A stretch of DNA of 64,000 bases from Methylobacterium jeotgali (GTDB lineage: Bacteria; Pseudomonadota; Alphaproteobacteria; Rhizobiales; Beijerinckiaceae), in NCBI RefSeq assembly GCF_022179345.1, contig NZ_BPQR01000031.1, positions 1 through 64,000 of the forward strand, given 5' to 3'. The translations under genes and the position numbers were made by a program. The notes below the pieces were generated by a model that saw nothing but the letters and a program-made list of their open reading frames with translations, searched no databases and was not told where the DNA came from. Positions 40,839 through 50,066 of the stretch are shown piece by piece; positions within the stretch are counted from its first letter, which is position 1, and each line of letters opens with the position of its first letter.

Positions 40839-41471
40839 TCAAGCACCCGCCCGCGCGTCGGTCAGCCGGGCCGCGTAGCGGGCGATGAGATCGACCTCGA
40901 TGTTGAGCCGGTCGCCCGTCCGGCGCTCGCCCCAAGTGGTGACGGCGAGCGTGTGAGGGATGAGGAGCACGCTGAAGAGGTCGTCCTCAACGCCGTTCAC
41001 CGTGAGCGAGGTGCCGTCGAGGCAGACCGAGCCCTTCTCGGCGATGAAGGCGGCGAGGTCGCGGGGGGCGCGCAGCACGAAGCGCTCGCTCGGGCCCCAG
41101 TCGTTCTCCCGCTCGGTGACGGGCTCGCGGGCGACGATCTCGGCGAGCCCGTCGACATGGCCGGTGACGAGATGGCCGCCGAGTTCGTCGCCGATGCGCA
41201 GCGAGCGCTCCAGGTTGACCCGCCGCCCCGCCTGCCAGGCCCCGACGTTGGTGCGCGCCAGCGTCTCGGCGGCCGCATCGACCGCGAAGACGCAGCCCCC
41301 CTCGGCGGGCTCGACGGAGACGGCGGTGAGGCAGGGCCCGGAGCAGGCGATGGAGGCGCCGAGCAGGATGCCGGCGGGATCGTAGCCGCAGCGGATGGCG
41401 ATGCGCCGCAGACGCGCGTCGCCCTCCACGGACAGCACGGTGCCGACATCGGAGACGAGGCCGGTGAACAT
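40839..41471 (-). CDS. ribE: Riboflavin synthase alpha subunit
   Basis: The 210-aa product begins [20 protein letters not shown] and has the internal duplication of the family: GASIACSGPCLTAVSVEP in the first half and GSVCLDGTSLTVNGVEDDLF in the second, plus GHLVTGHVDGLAEI. It dismutates lumazine to riboflavin as a trimer. Its ATG overlaps the ribD stop by one base (TGATG). Confidence 0.96.
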   Translation of the reverse strand: MFTGLVSDVGTVLSVEGDARLRRIAIRCGYDPAGILLGASIACSGPCLTAVSVEPAEGGCVFAVDAAAETLARTNVGAWQAGRRVNLERSLRIGDELGGHLVTGHVDGLAEIVAREPVTERENDWGPSERFVLRAPRDLAAFIAEKGSVCLDGTSLTVNGVEDDLFSVLLIPHTLAVTTWGERRTGDRLNIEVDLIARYAARLTDARAGA

Positions 41472-42577
41472 CAGGACGCTCTCTCGTAGGTGGCGGCCCG
41501 GTCGGGGCCGAGGGTCTCGTCGTCGCAGACATGGAAGCCCGCGAGCCGCGCCGCCAGGGCCGGCCCTACCGCCGGAAGGCCGGGCTCGGCCAGCGTGCCG
41601 GGCCCGGTGATCAGCGTGCAGCGGTCGACGAGATCGGCCCCGGCCAGAGCCTCGGCGAGGCAGGGCCCGCCTTCGCTGCAGAGGCGCGTCAGCCCCCGTT
41701 CTCCGAGATGGGCGAGCGCGGCCGGCAGGTCGACGCGGCCATCCGGAGCGGTGGCCACGATCTCGACCTCGACGCCGAGGGCCGCGAGCGCCCGGCGGGC
41801 ATGGACGGGGGCGCGGCGCGTCGTCAGAACGAGGGTCGGGACATCGTGCGCGGTGCGCGCCAGGGTGCTCGCCGGGCTGAGCCGCAGCTCGGAATCCAGC
41901 ACGATCCGCAGGGGCGAGCGCGGCTCCAGTCCCGGCAGCCGAACGGTCAGGGCCGGATTGTCGGCCCGCGCCGTGCCGACGCCGATCAGGATCGCGTCGG
42001 CATGGGCGCGCCAGAGATGCACGCGCCCGTCCGCGAGGGGGCCGGTGATGCGCAGCCGCTCGCCGGGCGCGCCGGCGGCAAACCCGTCCCGCGTCCGCGC
42101 GAGCTTCAGCCAGAGCGCCGGGCGCCCCTTAGTGACGCGGGTGATGTGGCCGAGATGGTCGCGGGCAGCCTCCTGCGCCAGCAGCCCCGTCTCGACGGCG
42201 ATTCCCGCCGCTTCGAGCAGGGCGTGGCCGCGGCCGGAGACCCGCGGATCGGGATCGCCCACCGCGCTCACCACGCGCGCAATGCCGGCGCGGACGATGG
42301 CGTCCGTGCAGGGCGGCGTGCGGCCCTGGTGCGAGCAGGGCTCGAGGGTGACGTAGAGGGTGGCGCCGCGCGCCGCCTCGCCGGCCATGGCAAGCGCCAG
42401 CGTCTCCGCATGCGGCCGGCCGCCGATCTCGGTCGCGGCGAGCCCGACGATCCGCTCGGCACCGGGCCCGCCCGCGACCACGACCGCGCCGACGGAGGGG
42501 TTCGGCCAGGTGCGGCCGAGGTTGCGCCGCCCTGCCGCCAGCGCGAGGCGCATGAAGCGGCGGTCTAGGACGCTCAC
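41471..42577 (-). CDS. ribD: Bifunctional riboflavin deaminase-reductase
   Basis: The product is about 368 aa. The N-terminal deaminase has the zinc site PHAETLAL and [16 protein letters not shown] (about residues 50-90). The C-terminal reductase has [30 protein letters not shown] and [13 protein letters not shown]. It performs the second and third steps of riboflavin synthesis. The start is taken as GTG 42577, which overlaps the nrdR stop as GTGA; the alternative ATG 42553 would drop eight residues. Confidence 0.95.
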   Translation of the reverse strand: MSVLDRRFMRLALAAGRRNLGRTWPNPSVGAVVVAGGPGAERIVGLAATEIGGRPHAETLALAMAGEAARGATLYVTLEPCSHQGRTPPCTDAIVRAGIARVVSAVGDPDPRVSGRGHALLEAAGIAVETGLLAQEAARDHLGHITRVTKGRPALWLKLARTRDGFAAGAPGERLRITGPLADGRVHLWRAHADAILIGVGTARADNPALTVRLPGLEPRSPLRIVLDSELRLSPASTLARTAHDVPTLVLTTRRAPVHARRALAALGVEVEIVATAPDGRVDLPAALAHLGERGLTRLCSEGGPCLAEALAGADLVDRCTLITGPGTLAEPGLPAVGPALAARLAGFHVCDDETLGPDRAATYERAS

Positions 42578-43089
42578 CGGGAGCCCTTGGCCGCGCGCGC
42601 GAGTTCCGCGGGGCCGCCCTCTTCGGGGGCAGCGCGCTGAGTCTCGCCGAGGGTGCCGAGCAGCGTCTCGAAGTCCTTGGCCTCGCGGAAGTTCTTGTAG
42701 ACGGAGGCGAAGCGGACATAGGCCACGTCGTCGACGGCCTTGAGCCCTTCCATCACCAGCTCGCCGATCGCCTCCGAGGCGATCTCGGCCTCGCCGCTGC
42801 TCTCGAGCTGCCGGGTGATGCCGCTCACGAGCCGCTCCACCCGCTCCGGGTCGACCGGGCGCTTGCGCAGGGCCACGTCGATGGAGCGTTGGAGCTTGTC
42901 GCGGTCGAAGGGCACGCGCTTGCCGGAGCGCTTGAGCACCGCGAGCTCGCGCAGCTGCACCCGCTCGAAGGTCGTGAAGCGTCCCGCGCAGTCCGGGCAG
43001 ACGCGGCGGCGGCGGATCGAGCTTCCGTCCTCGCTCGGACGGGAATCCTTCACCTGCGTGTCCGAGCCGCCGCAGAAGGGGCACCGCAT
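42574..43089 (-). CDS. nrdR: Transcriptional repressor NrdR
   Basis: The 171-aa product starts [17 protein letters not shown] and has the second cysteine pair in [19 protein letters not shown], forming the zinc ribbon. The ATP-cone follows ([20 protein letters not shown]). NrdR senses ATP/dATP and represses ribonucleotide reductase genes. It is the first gene of the rib operon, and ribD is translationally coupled to it. It follows a terminator that ends the glyA unit. Confidence 0.96.
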   Translation of the reverse strand: MRCPFCGGSDTQVKDSRPSEDGSSIRRRRVCPDCAGRFTTFERVQLRELAVLKRSGKRVPFDRDKLQRSIDVALRKRPVDPERVERLVSGITRQLESSGEAEIASEAIGELVMEGLKAVDDVAYVRFASVYKNFREAKDFETLLGTLGETQRAAPEEGGPAELARAAKGSR

Positions 43090-43126
43090 GGGGCGGACGC
43101 GCTCCTGATTCGTACCGCTGAAAAGA

Positions 43127-43160
43127 GAACGGCCGCGGAGCAGGTTGCCCGCGGCCGTTC
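43127..43160 (-). terminator. Intrinsic terminator after glyA
   Basis: The 12-bp arms GAACGGCCGCGG (43127-43138) and 43149-43160 are perfectly complementary with a 10-nt loop. On the minus strand the stem is followed by TCTTTTC, a proper U-tract. It separates glyA from the nrdR-rib operon. Confidence 0.85.
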
Positions 43161-43216
43161 TGTAGCGTCTCGGGGAGGCCAGCGGAAGCCGCCTCCCCCA
43201 CACCCTCGCCGGGATG

Positions 43217-44521
43217 TCAGCCGTAGATCGGGAAGCGCTCGGTCAGCGCGTGGACGCGCTGCTTGACGCTCGCCTCGACGGCGGAGTCACCCTCCTCACC
43301 CTTGGCGGCGACGCCGTCCAGCACCTCGACGATGAAGCCGCCGATCTGCTTGAACTCGGCGACGCCGAAGCCGCGGGTGGTGCCGGCCGGGGTGCCGAGG
43401 CGGATGCCCGAGGTGACGGTCGGCTTCTGCGGGTCGAAGGGCACGCCGTTCTTGTTGCAGGTGATGTCCGCCCGCGAGAGGGCCGCCTCGGCCGCCTTGC
43501 CGGTGAGGCCCTTCTTCTGAAGGTCGACCAGCATCAGGTGGTTGTCGGTGCCGCCGGAGGTGATGTCGTAGCCGCCGGAGATCAGGGTGTCGGCGAGCGC
43601 CTTGGCGTTCTCGATGACCTGCTTGGCGTAGATCTTGAACTCGGGCTTCAGGGCCTCGCCGAAGGCCACCGCCTTGCCGGCGATGACATGCATGAGCGGG
43701 CCGCCCTGAAGGCCGGGGAAGATCGCGGAGTTGAACTTCTTGGCGAGCGCCTCGTCGTTCGTGAGGATCATGCCGCCGCGGGGGCCGCGGAGCGTCTTGT
43801 GGGTCGTCGTGGTGGCGACGTGCGCGTGCGGGAACGGCGAGGGATGCACGCCCGCCGCAACGAGGCCGGCGAAGTGGGCCATGTCGACGAAGAAGTAGGC
43901 GCCGACCGCATCGGCGATCTCACGGAACTTCGCGAAGTCCCAGTGGCGCGGGTAGCCCGAGCCGCCGGCGATGATGACCTTGGGCTTGTGCTCGTGGGCC
44001 AGGCGCTCGACCTGCTCCATGTCGATGCGCTGATCGTCCCGGCGCACGGTGTAGGAGACGGGCTTGAACCACTTGCCCGAGACGTTCGGGGGCGCGCCGT
44101 GGGTGAGGTGGCCGCCGGCAGCGAGGTCGAGACCCATGAAGGTGTCGCCGGGCTGCATCAGGGCCATGAACACGCCCTGGTTCGCCTGCGAGCCGGAGTT
44201 CGGCTGGACGTTGGCGAAGCCGCAGTTGAACAGGCGCTTGGCGCGCTCGATGGCGAGGTTCTCGGCCACGTCCACGAACTGGCAGCCGCCGTAGTAGCGC
44301 CGGCCCGGATAGCCCTCGGCGTACTTGTTGGTCAGCACCGAGCCCTGGGCCTCGAGCACCGCGCGGGAGACGATGTTCTCGGAGGCGATCAGCTCGATCT
44401 CGTGCTGCTGCCGGCCGAGCTCCTGCTCGATGGCGCGGGCGAGTTCAGGATCGGTCTGCGCGACGGACGCCTTGAAGAAGGTGTCCTGCACGGAATGGTC
44501 GGCAGCGGTACCGGCGCTCAT
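43217..44521 (-). CDS. glyA: Serine hydroxymethyltransferase
   Basis: The 434-aa PLP enzyme interconverts serine and glycine with tetrahydrofolate. The PLP Lys242 lies in [15 protein letters not shown]. Other landmarks are [33 protein letters not shown] and [15 protein letters not shown]. In serine-cycle methylotrophs it also feeds formaldehyde carbon into assimilation. It is monocistronic, with a strong terminator. Upstream on the coding strand, CTTGGC and TAGTAA about 18 bp apart resemble -35/-10 boxes. Confidence 0.97.
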   Translation of the reverse strand: MSAGTAADHSVQDTFFKASVAQTDPELARAIEQELGRQQHEIELIASENIVSRAVLEAQGSVLTNKYAEGYPGRRYYGGCQFVDVAENLAIERAKRLFNCGFANVQPNSGSQANQGVFMALMQPGDTFMGLDLAAGGHLTHGAPPNVSGKWFKPVSYTVRRDDQRIDMEQVERLAHEHKPKVIIAGGSGYPRHWDFAKFREIADAVGAYFFVDMAHFAGLVAAGVHPSPFPHAHVATTTTHKTLRGPRGGMILTNDEALAKKFNSAIFPGLQGGPLMHVIAGKAVAFGEALKPEFKIYAKQVIENAKALADTLISGGYDITSGGTDNHLMLVDLQKKGLTGKAAEAALSRADITCNKNGVPFDPQKPTVTSGIRLGTPAGTTRGFGVAEFKQIGGFIVEVLDGVAAKGEEGDSAVEASVKQRVHALTERFPIYG

Positions 44522-44727
44522 GGTGGCCTCTATTCTGGTACGGGCTCGGCCCGTCGTCCGTTGGCGTTCACGGGTGGGCGTTGAAGCCGGGATTACTACA
44601 CGCGGCCGCCTGCGAGGCCAAGCGTTGCAGAATTTGCCGTCCCGTTGAAAAAAATTCGGCAGCGCGGTGCTTTCCGACGTTTCGCGTCACCTTGCCGGCA
44701 GGCCGCGAGCGCCCTGCGAAACGACGA
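44522..44727 (-). promoter_or_regulatory. glyA upstream region with possible promoter
   Basis: Reading the minus strand, CTTGGC (near 44620) and TAGTAA (near 44596) are spaced about 18 bp. This resembles an alphaproteobacterial -35/-10 pair, about 75 nt before the glyA ATG. No riboswitch-like conserved core was recognised. Confidence 0.35.
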
Positions 44728-44757
44728 AGGCCGCCGTCCCGGGCGGGACGGCGGCCT
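44728..44757 (-). terminator. Hairpin terminator after the L,D-transpeptidase gene
   Basis: AGGCCGCCGTCCC (44728-44740) pairs perfectly with 44745-44757, leaving a 4-nt loop. It lies 29 nt beyond the stop codon in the leftward direction, followed by TCGTCGTTTCG, so the U-tract is weak. Confidence 0.7.
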
Positions 44758-44785
44758 CGTATCGCCGGGACGCGGTGAGGAAGGC

Positions 44786-46096
44786 TCAGTTGCCCTCGTC
44801 GCCGGGCTCGTAGACCTCGGGCATCGTGGACTGGGCGCTGGCGACGGGAGTCGGCGCCGAGATGGTCGAGGGCACGTTCACGCCGTCGCGCTTGTAGATG
44901 TCGTCGCGGAACTGCACGAGGCCGTCCGGGGTCGACCAGGCGGTGATGTAGGTCCAGTAGACCGGCACCGGGGTGCTGATGTTGGCGTCGACGCGCTTGC
45001 CGCTCTCGATCGCCTCCTCGACCTGCTGACGGCCCCAGCCGGGCGTGTCCTTGAGCAGCCAGGTGATGTACTCGCGCACGTTCTGCACGCGGACGCAGCC
45101 CGAGGAGATGAAGCGGAAGTCGTCGCCGAACACGCCCTTGGTGTTGGTGTCGTGCATGAACACCCCGTGCGGGTTGGGGATGTTGATGCGCACGATGCCC
45201 ATGGAGTTGAAGTCGGCGCCCGAGTCCTGCCGGTAGGTGTAGCGGGTGCCCTCGTCCGAGAACCAGTTCACCGACTTCGGCGAGACCTCGCCGGCACCCG
45301 AGAGGATGCGGATCTTGTTGTCGGTGAGGTAGTTCGGGTCCTTCTGCATCTTGGGGATGAGGTCCTTCTTCACGATGGAAGCGGGGACCGTCCAGGTCGG
45401 GTTGAAGTTGATCTGCGTCGCCTTGGTATTCATGATCGGCGACTGGCGGTCGATCTTGCCAACGCCGGCCGCGTGCAGGGTCACGACCTGACCGTTCTCG
45501 ACGGTCTGGACCAGGGCCGCGGGGATGTTGGTGATGACGAAGCGGTTGCCGAGGTTGCCCGAGTAGGAGCGCAGGCGCACCACGTTGATCTCGAGCTGGC
45601 GCAGCCGCACGTCGGCGGGCACATTCATGGCCTGCTGGGTGGCGGCGCTCATGGCGCCGGTCTGGCCGAGGCCGTGGCGGGCCTGGAAGCGCTTCACCGC
45701 GGCGGCGACGTAGGAATCGTAGACGCCGGAGGAACCGGCCACAGGGTCGAGATCGCCGGTCACGATCAGGCGCTGGCGCACGGCGTCGACCGCCGGGCCG
45801 CGGGAGCCGACGCGCAGGCGGTCGGCGCCAGAGACCTGCCGCCAGCCGCCGCGGGCGACGATGTCCTTGTAGCGCTCGGCCATCTGCTCGGTGGCCGCCA
45901 CGGTCTGCGGCGACAGGATCGGCGTCAGCGAGCGCTGCACCTGCATGCCGGTGGGGGCGGCGTAGTCCTGGGCCCACTCCGCCTGCGCGAAGCCGGCCTC
46001 GCGGGCGCCGGCGGGGACGGCGAAGGCGGCCGAGGCGAGCAGCGCAAGGCCGAGGGCGCCAAGGTTCGCGCGAAGGGTCGGTGCCAGGGTCAGCAT
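44786..46096 (-). CDS. L,D-transpeptidase (YkuD) with peptidoglycan-binding domain
   Basis: The 436-aa periplasmic protein has a signal peptide of about 31 residues (ending PAGA). A peptidoglycan-binding domain 1 follows (LRVGSRGPAVDAVRQRL to VKRFQARHGLGQTG, about 95-150). The YkuD catalytic domain has His in GVFMHDTNTKGVF and the nucleophile Cys334 in FISSGCVRVQN. It would make 3-3 crosslinks or attach proteins to peptidoglycan. It resembles the larger YcbB-like enzymes in domain order. Confidence 0.94.
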   Translation of the reverse strand: MLTLAPTLRANLGALGLALLASAAFAVPAGAREAGFAQAEWAQDYAAPTGMQVQRSLTPILSPQTVAATEQMAERYKDIVARGGWRQVSGADRLRVGSRGPAVDAVRQRLIVTGDLDPVAGSSGVYDSYVAAAVKRFQARHGLGQTGAMSAATQQAMNVPADVRLRQLEINVVRLRSYSGNLGNRFVITNIPAALVQTVENGQVVTLHAAGVGKIDRQSPIMNTKATQINFNPTWTVPASIVKKDLIPKMQKDPNYLTDNKIRILSGAGEVSPKSVNWFSDEGTRYTYRQDSGADFNSMGIVRINIPNPHGVFMHDTNTKGVFGDDFRFISSGCVRVQNVREYITWLLKDTPGWGRQQVEEAIESGKRVDANISTPVPVYWTYITAWSTPDGLVQFRDDIYKRDGVNVPSTISAPTPVASAQSTMPEVYEPGDEGN

Positions 46097-46327
46097 CTAC
46101 GGGCTCTGTCAGATGTCGGGACGCCGGAACCGCGAGACCTCACGCAGAACCGGACGGCCCGAGGGTGTCGCGGTAGCGTTAAGAACCCATGTCCTCCGGG
46201 CCAGAATATGGCGCCCTCGTGCGGCGGCGCACATGGCGGCTCGATTGGCCGCCGCGGCGACGCGATCCGTCCGCCGGATCGGCCCCCGTCTGGCGCGGCC
46301 GGCGGCGATCCCCTATGGCTGGCGGCC

Positions 46328-46690
46328 ATGCTTCACGCCGCGACGGCACGGCTGCGCCTGCGCGCGATCATCTCGGTGATCGCGCTCTACGCGCTCGTGC
46401 TCCAGGCCCTGGCCGGGAGCCTGTCGCCTGCGCCCGCCACCGAGACGGCGGCGATCTGCGCTCCGGGCGTGGCGGCACAGGATCGGGGTGGTCCGGACCG
46501 GCCGGAGCCGCATCCCGCCTGCTGCCTCCTGCATCACGCCGGTCACGCGTGCGACCTGCCGGCTCCGGCGGCGGCCGCCCTCCGCGTCCCGCGAGCGGCG
46601 GACCGAACGGTCTCGATCTCCCCGCCGCGAGAGGCCGGTCGCGAGCCCGCCGGTCCGACCGGCCGCCCTCGGGGACCGCCCCTCGCCTGA
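46328..46690 (+). CDS. DUF2946-like small protein
   Basis: The 120-aa product has an N-terminal hydrophobic segment (AIISVIALYALVLQALAG) acting as signal or anchor. A His/Cys-rich stretch follows (HPACCLLHHAGHACDLP), then a Pro/Arg-rich tail. This is the pattern of the DUF2946 family often found beside copper-handling genes. The Cys/His cluster could bind copper on the periplasmic side. It precedes the YcnI-PCuAC fusion by about 70 nt on the same strand. Confidence 0.7.
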   Translation: MLHAATARLRLRAIISVIALYALVLQALAGSLSPAPATETAAICAPGVAAQDRGGPDRPEPHPACCLLHHAGHACDLPAPAAAALRVPRAADRTVSISPPREAGREPAGPTGRPRGPPLA

Positions 46691-46763
46691 CCGATTCGAC
46701 AGCCGGCACGACGGGCCCTCGGCCCGGCGGCCTCGTCCGCTCGCTCAGCTTCAGGACCGTTCC

Positions 46764-47717
46764 ATGCCCACCCGATCCCCGGCCGCCCTCCTCGCGGCGC
46801 TCGCCCTCGCCGCCGCCCCTGGCCTCGCCCGGGCCCACGCCAACCTCGAACGCAAGGAGGCGAACCCCGACAGCGCCTATCGCGGCGTCGTCCAGATCAT
46901 GCATGGCTGCGAGGGCACGCCGACGACCCGCGTCACCGTCACGATTCCCGAGGGCGTGGTCGGCGCCAAGCCGATGCCGAAGCCGGGCTGGCAGGTCGCC
47001 GTCACGAGGGGCGCCTACGCCCGGCCCTATCAGAGCTTCCACGGCACGGTGTCGGAGGGCGTGAAGACCATTATCTGGAGCGGCGGCAGCCTCCCGGACG
47101 ATCAGATCGACGAGTTCACCTTCTTCGCCCGCGTCAGCGACGCCTTCGCGCCGGGTGCCACGATTCATTTCCCCATCGAGCAGGATTGCGAGAAGGGCAG
47201 CTATCGCTGGACGGAGGTTCCGGCGGCGGGCCAGGACCCGCGGGAATTGAAATCGCCCGCTCCCGCCGTCCGCGTGGTCGCCGCCGAGGGAAAGACCGCT
47301 CAGGCGCCCGCGAAGGCCGGCACCGTTACCGTGACGGCGCCCTGGATCCGGGCAACGCCGGCCGGCGCCAAGGTCGCCGGCGGATACTTCACCGCGTCGA
47401 ACAGCGGACGGGAGCCGGACAAGCTCCTCTCGGCCACAGCCGAGATCGCCGGCCGCGTCTCGATCCATTCCATGAGCATCGAGAACGGGGTGATGCGCAT
47501 GGCGCCCGTCGAGAACGGCTTGGCCATCAAGAGCGGCGAGGCCGCGGAGCTGAAGCCCGGCGGGTATCACCTGATGCTCGAGGACCTGAAGCGTCCGCCC
47601 AAGGCCGGCGAGAGCGTGAAGGGCAGCGTCACCTTCGAGCGCGCCGGCACGGTGCCGGTAGTGTTCGAGGTGCGCGGCACGGCGCCGGCCGCCGCGTCCG
47701 GCGGCCACCAGCACTGA
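46764..47717 (+). CDS. Periplasmic copper chaperone: YcnI (DUF1775) fused to PCuAC
   Basis: The 317-aa secreted protein has a signal peptide ending ARA at residue 24, so the mature chain would start with His25 (HANLERKEANP), as in YcnI proteins that bind Cu(II) with an N-terminal histidine brace. The DUF1775 domain runs to about residue 155, with Trp149 in YRWTEV. After a linker, the PCuAC domain has the copper motif H235-x10-M246-x22-H269-x-M271 (IHSMSIENGVMRM and GGYHLML). The C-terminus ends GGHQH. It would capture and pass copper for cytochrome oxidase assembly. The two domains are usually separate proteins. Confidence 0.92.
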   Translation: MPTRSPAALLAALALAAAPGLARAHANLERKEANPDSAYRGVVQIMHGCEGTPTTRVTVTIPEGVVGAKPMPKPGWQVAVTRGAYARPYQSFHGTVSEGVKTIIWSGGSLPDDQIDEFTFFARVSDAFAPGATIHFPIEQDCEKGSYRWTEVPAAGQDPRELKSPAPAVRVVAAEGKTAQAPAKAGTVTVTAPWIRATPAGAKVAGGYFTASNSGREPDKLLSATAEIAGRVSIHSMSIENGVMRMAPVENGLAIKSGEAAELKPGGYHLMLEDLKRPPKAGESVKGSVTFERAGTVPVVFEVRGTAPAAASGGHQH

Positions 47718-47723
47718 GGACGC

Positions 47724-47755
47724 GGACGTCCTCCAAGTTCGCGGGGAGGACGTCC
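47724..47755. terminator. Bidirectional hairpin between convergent genes
   Basis: GGACGTCCTCC (47724-47734) pairs with GGAGGACGTCC (47745-47755) over a 10-nt loop. It lies 6 nt after the copper chaperone stop and just before the stop of the opposing small gene. There is no U-run. Confidence 0.7.
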
Positions 47756-47761
47756 CGACGC

Positions 47762-47962
47762 TCAGGCGTCCCGGCGCGCCCGCGGATAGCGATAGGCGAC
47801 CCGGGCCAGGAGCAGCGCGCCGCCGAACTGCGCCAGCCCGTTCTCGCCGAGATCGCTCGGGGCGATCTGCATCTGGACGACGGCGCGGGTCAGCGCGTTG
47901 AAGGCGATGACGCCCATGCAGAAGGCGGCGGCGGCGAAGAGAGCGGCAACGAAATCGGGCAT
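47762..47962 (-). CDS. Small membrane protein of unknown function
   Basis: The 66-aa product starts MPDFVAALFAAAAFCMGVIA and has a hydrophobic N-terminal helix, an acidic middle (QIAPSDLGENGL), a second mildly hydrophobic stretch (QFGGALLLARVAYRY) and a basic tail (PRARRDA). The longer open frame upstream is antisense-like. I do not recognise the family. It shares its strand with the upstream hydrolase-like gene. Confidence 0.5.
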   Translation of the reverse strand: MPDFVAALFAAAAFCMGVIAFNALTRAVVQMQIAPSDLGENGLAQFGGALLLARVAYRYPRARRDA

Positions 47963-48051
47963 GGCGCGAATCCCGTCCAATCGACGGAACAAGCTTAGCA
48001 AGGGCCGCGCCAGAGCGTAGCCGCCGAAGGGATCAGGGGCGGCAGACGGGA

Positions 48052-49245
48052 TCAGGGACGGCGGACGGGCTGCTTCTGCGCCGGGCCCTTCGCGGGCTGT
48101 GTCGCAGGCGCGGCGACCGGCGTCGCGTGCGGAGCCGGCGGCTTCGGCGTCTCGACGGCGAGGCGCTTCACGGGCCAGCCATCCGCCCAGCGCTGCATGT
48201 CCCCGAAGCGAGGATCGTTCTTGAGCACGGTGGCCTCGGAGCTGGCGAAGGCGGCGGTCGCCGCCATGTCGAAGGTCTTCCAGAAGGCCAGATAGTCGAG
48301 CGTGTCCGTGCGGGCGTTGTTGATCTGCGCCACGAGGGTCTGCTGCTCGCCGCTGAGCGCCATCTCCGCTGACCACTTGAACGGCGGCGGCTTCGGGCCG
48401 TCCTTGGGCTCGGGCGCCAGCTTGATGGCACCGCCGTCATAGGCCGAATCGGTGCCGGCCGGCGCCGCGAGGGTCGCCGTGAGCGCCGGGAAGCCGTGAT
48501 CGTCGGAGAGCGCCCGCACGAGAAGCTTGCGCTCGCTCGGCACGGCGCTCGCCTCCCGCAGGATGCGGCGCGCGGCGATGTCGGCGGCGCGGGCGTCCCG
48601 GTCGCCGATCACGGCGACGATCATGGTGCCGGCGGGGATGGTCGAGAGATCGGCGAGCGGCACGCCCCGCGACTTCGGGGTGCTGGCGATGCCGCCGGGC
48701 ATGATCGCGTAGACGAGTTTCGGAGCCGGTAGGCCTTTGCCCGCGGCTTCCGCGGCGATGTTCGCAGCGATGGGGGCCCCGGCGAGGTGTCCGATGACGG
48801 CGAGACGCTTCGGGTCGGGCTTGGCCTCCGCGTCGCCGGACAGCTCGGAGAGGGCCGCCTTCACGAGGTCCTCGGCCTTGGCCGTGGCATCGGAAGGCTT
48901 GGAGCGGTTCACCTCCTGGAAGCGCGGGAACAGCACGAGATGGCCCTGCCGGGCGAGGTGGTCGATCCAGGTCCCGTAGGCCTGCGGGTTCGTGGCGCCC
49001 CAGGCGTGCAGAAACACGACGACGGGCCGTCCCTCGGCAGGCGCCGCACCGGCCTTGTGGAAGACGTAGGTCGAGGCGCTCGCCGGACCGACCGCCTTCT
49101 TGGCGATCGTGGCAGCCTTGTCGCCCATGCCGCCGGGCCCCTCGACGGGCTGGGGCGGCGGTGCGGCCGCGTAGGCGGACCCCGCCGGCGTCCCGAGGCA
49201 GGCCAGCACCGCGGCGGCGCGAACGAGGGAACGGGTGGGACGCAT
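48052..49245 (-). CDS. Secreted alpha/beta-hydrolase-like protein lacking the nucleophile Ser
   Basis: The 397-aa product has a signal peptide (cleavage near AYAAAP, residue 27). The fold is alpha/beta hydrolase: VVVFLHAWGATNPQAYGTW forms the oxyanion strand and RLAVIGHLAGAPIAANIAAE is the nucleophile elbow. However, residue 154 is Leu (codon CTC), giving G-H-L-A-G instead of G-x-S-x-G. A candidate His lies in LSDDHGFPALTAT. The tail is a Pro/Ala/Lys-rich low-complexity region (PKPPAPHATPVAAPATQPA). It may be a non-catalytic binding protein or use another residue. ATG 49245 gives the signal peptide. Confidence 0.8.
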   Translation of the reverse strand: MRPTRSLVRAAAVLACLGTPAGSAYAAAPPPQPVEGPGGMGDKAATIAKKAVGPASASTYVFHKAGAAPAEGRPVVVFLHAWGATNPQAYGTWIDHLARQGHLVLFPRFQEVNRSKPSDATAKAEDLVKAALSELSGDAEAKPDPKRLAVIGHLAGAPIAANIAAEAAGKGLPAPKLVYAIMPGGIASTPKSRGVPLADLSTIPAGTMIVAVIGDRDARAADIAARRILREASAVPSERKLLVRALSDDHGFPALTATLAAPAGTDSAYDGGAIKLAPEPKDGPKPPPFKWSAEMALSGEQQTLVAQINNARTDTLDYLAFWKTFDMAATAAFASSEATVLKNDPRFGDMQRWADGWPVKRLAVETPKPPAPHATPVAAPATQPAKGPAQKQPVRRP

Positions 49246-49343
49246 GGTCGGCTCGGCGCTCTCGGAACGTATCAGCGTCAATACCAGATCGCGCCCCCGT
49301 GGCGATGGCATCCGCGCAACGGAGGAACGCCGGGCCGGCAGGC

Positions 49344-49775
49344 TCAGTCGCCGCGGCGCTCGCCGATCACGGAGGGGCCGCCGCCGGGGGGCAGGCCCGC
49401 CGCCTCCTGGACCCAGGCCAGGATGTCTTGCGCCCGCCAGGGCTTGGGGATGAAGGTCGCGGAGACCCGCAGGTCGCTCGGCTGATCGCCCGCGTCGCCC
49501 GAGGTGAGGAGGACGCGCACGCGCGGCCAGGTGACGCCGATGATCCGGGCGAGCTCGAAGCCGCCGATCGGCCCCGGCGTGCGCACGTCCGAGAACACGA
49601 CGCTGACCTCGTCGGCGCGGTCGTTGAGGATCGCCAGGGCGTGGTCGGCGGTCTCGGCCTCGATCACGGCGAAGCCCGTCTCCTCCAGCAGCGAGGCCGC
49701 GAGAAAGCGCTCGTCCGGCTCGTCCTCGACGACGAGGATGACGGGCTTCCGGTCCGGGGCGTTCGCGTCGCTCAT
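49344..49775 (-). CDS. Stand-alone response regulator receiver protein
   Basis: The 143-aa product is a single receiver domain: ILVVEDEPDERFLAASLLEE with the acidic pocket, Asp63 in VVFSDVRTPGP as phospho-acceptor, LLTSGDAG, and Lys in FIPKPWRAQDILAWVQEA. There is no output domain, so it probably relays phosphate or sequesters a kinase (CheY- or FixJ-receiver-like). No histidine kinase lies next to it. ATG 49775 is the natural start; the frame extends upstream without support. Confidence 0.88.
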   Translation of the reverse strand: MSDANAPDRKPVILVVEDEPDERFLAASLLEETGFAVIEAETADHALAILNDRADEVSVVFSDVRTPGPIGGFELARIIGVTWPRVRVLLTSGDAGDQPSDLRVSATFIPKPWRAQDILAWVQEAAGLPPGGGPSVIGERRGD

Positions 49776-50066
49776 GGTCGGCGTACTCGCTCTCGGCGTA
49801 ACGGCGGACCCGTCGCGAGGTTCTGTGTGCTCCGCCCGCGCCGGGAAACGCGGGGCCAGCAGGCACAGTGGCACAGGAGGGCGAGAACAGCCGTGTCCTC
49901 GAGAGCACAGCCAAGAACGGAGCGTGCGGCGCAGCGAGAGACACGACCTCGTGACCGCTGCGCCCGCAGCCGCCTTCAGGCGTCCGCGAGCAGGGGTCAC
50001 GCGAGGCTTCGCGCGGACGTCGACGGCAGGGGGCCCGGCGGCCCGGCGGCCCACCGGACCTTCGGA
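49776..50066. other. Intergenic region without recognised feature
   Basis: About 290 bp between two leftward genes. It is rich in GC and short repeats (GGCCCGGCGGCCCGGCGGCCC near 50033-50052) but shows no credible ORF, RNA or promoter boxes that I could place. Confidence 0.5.
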
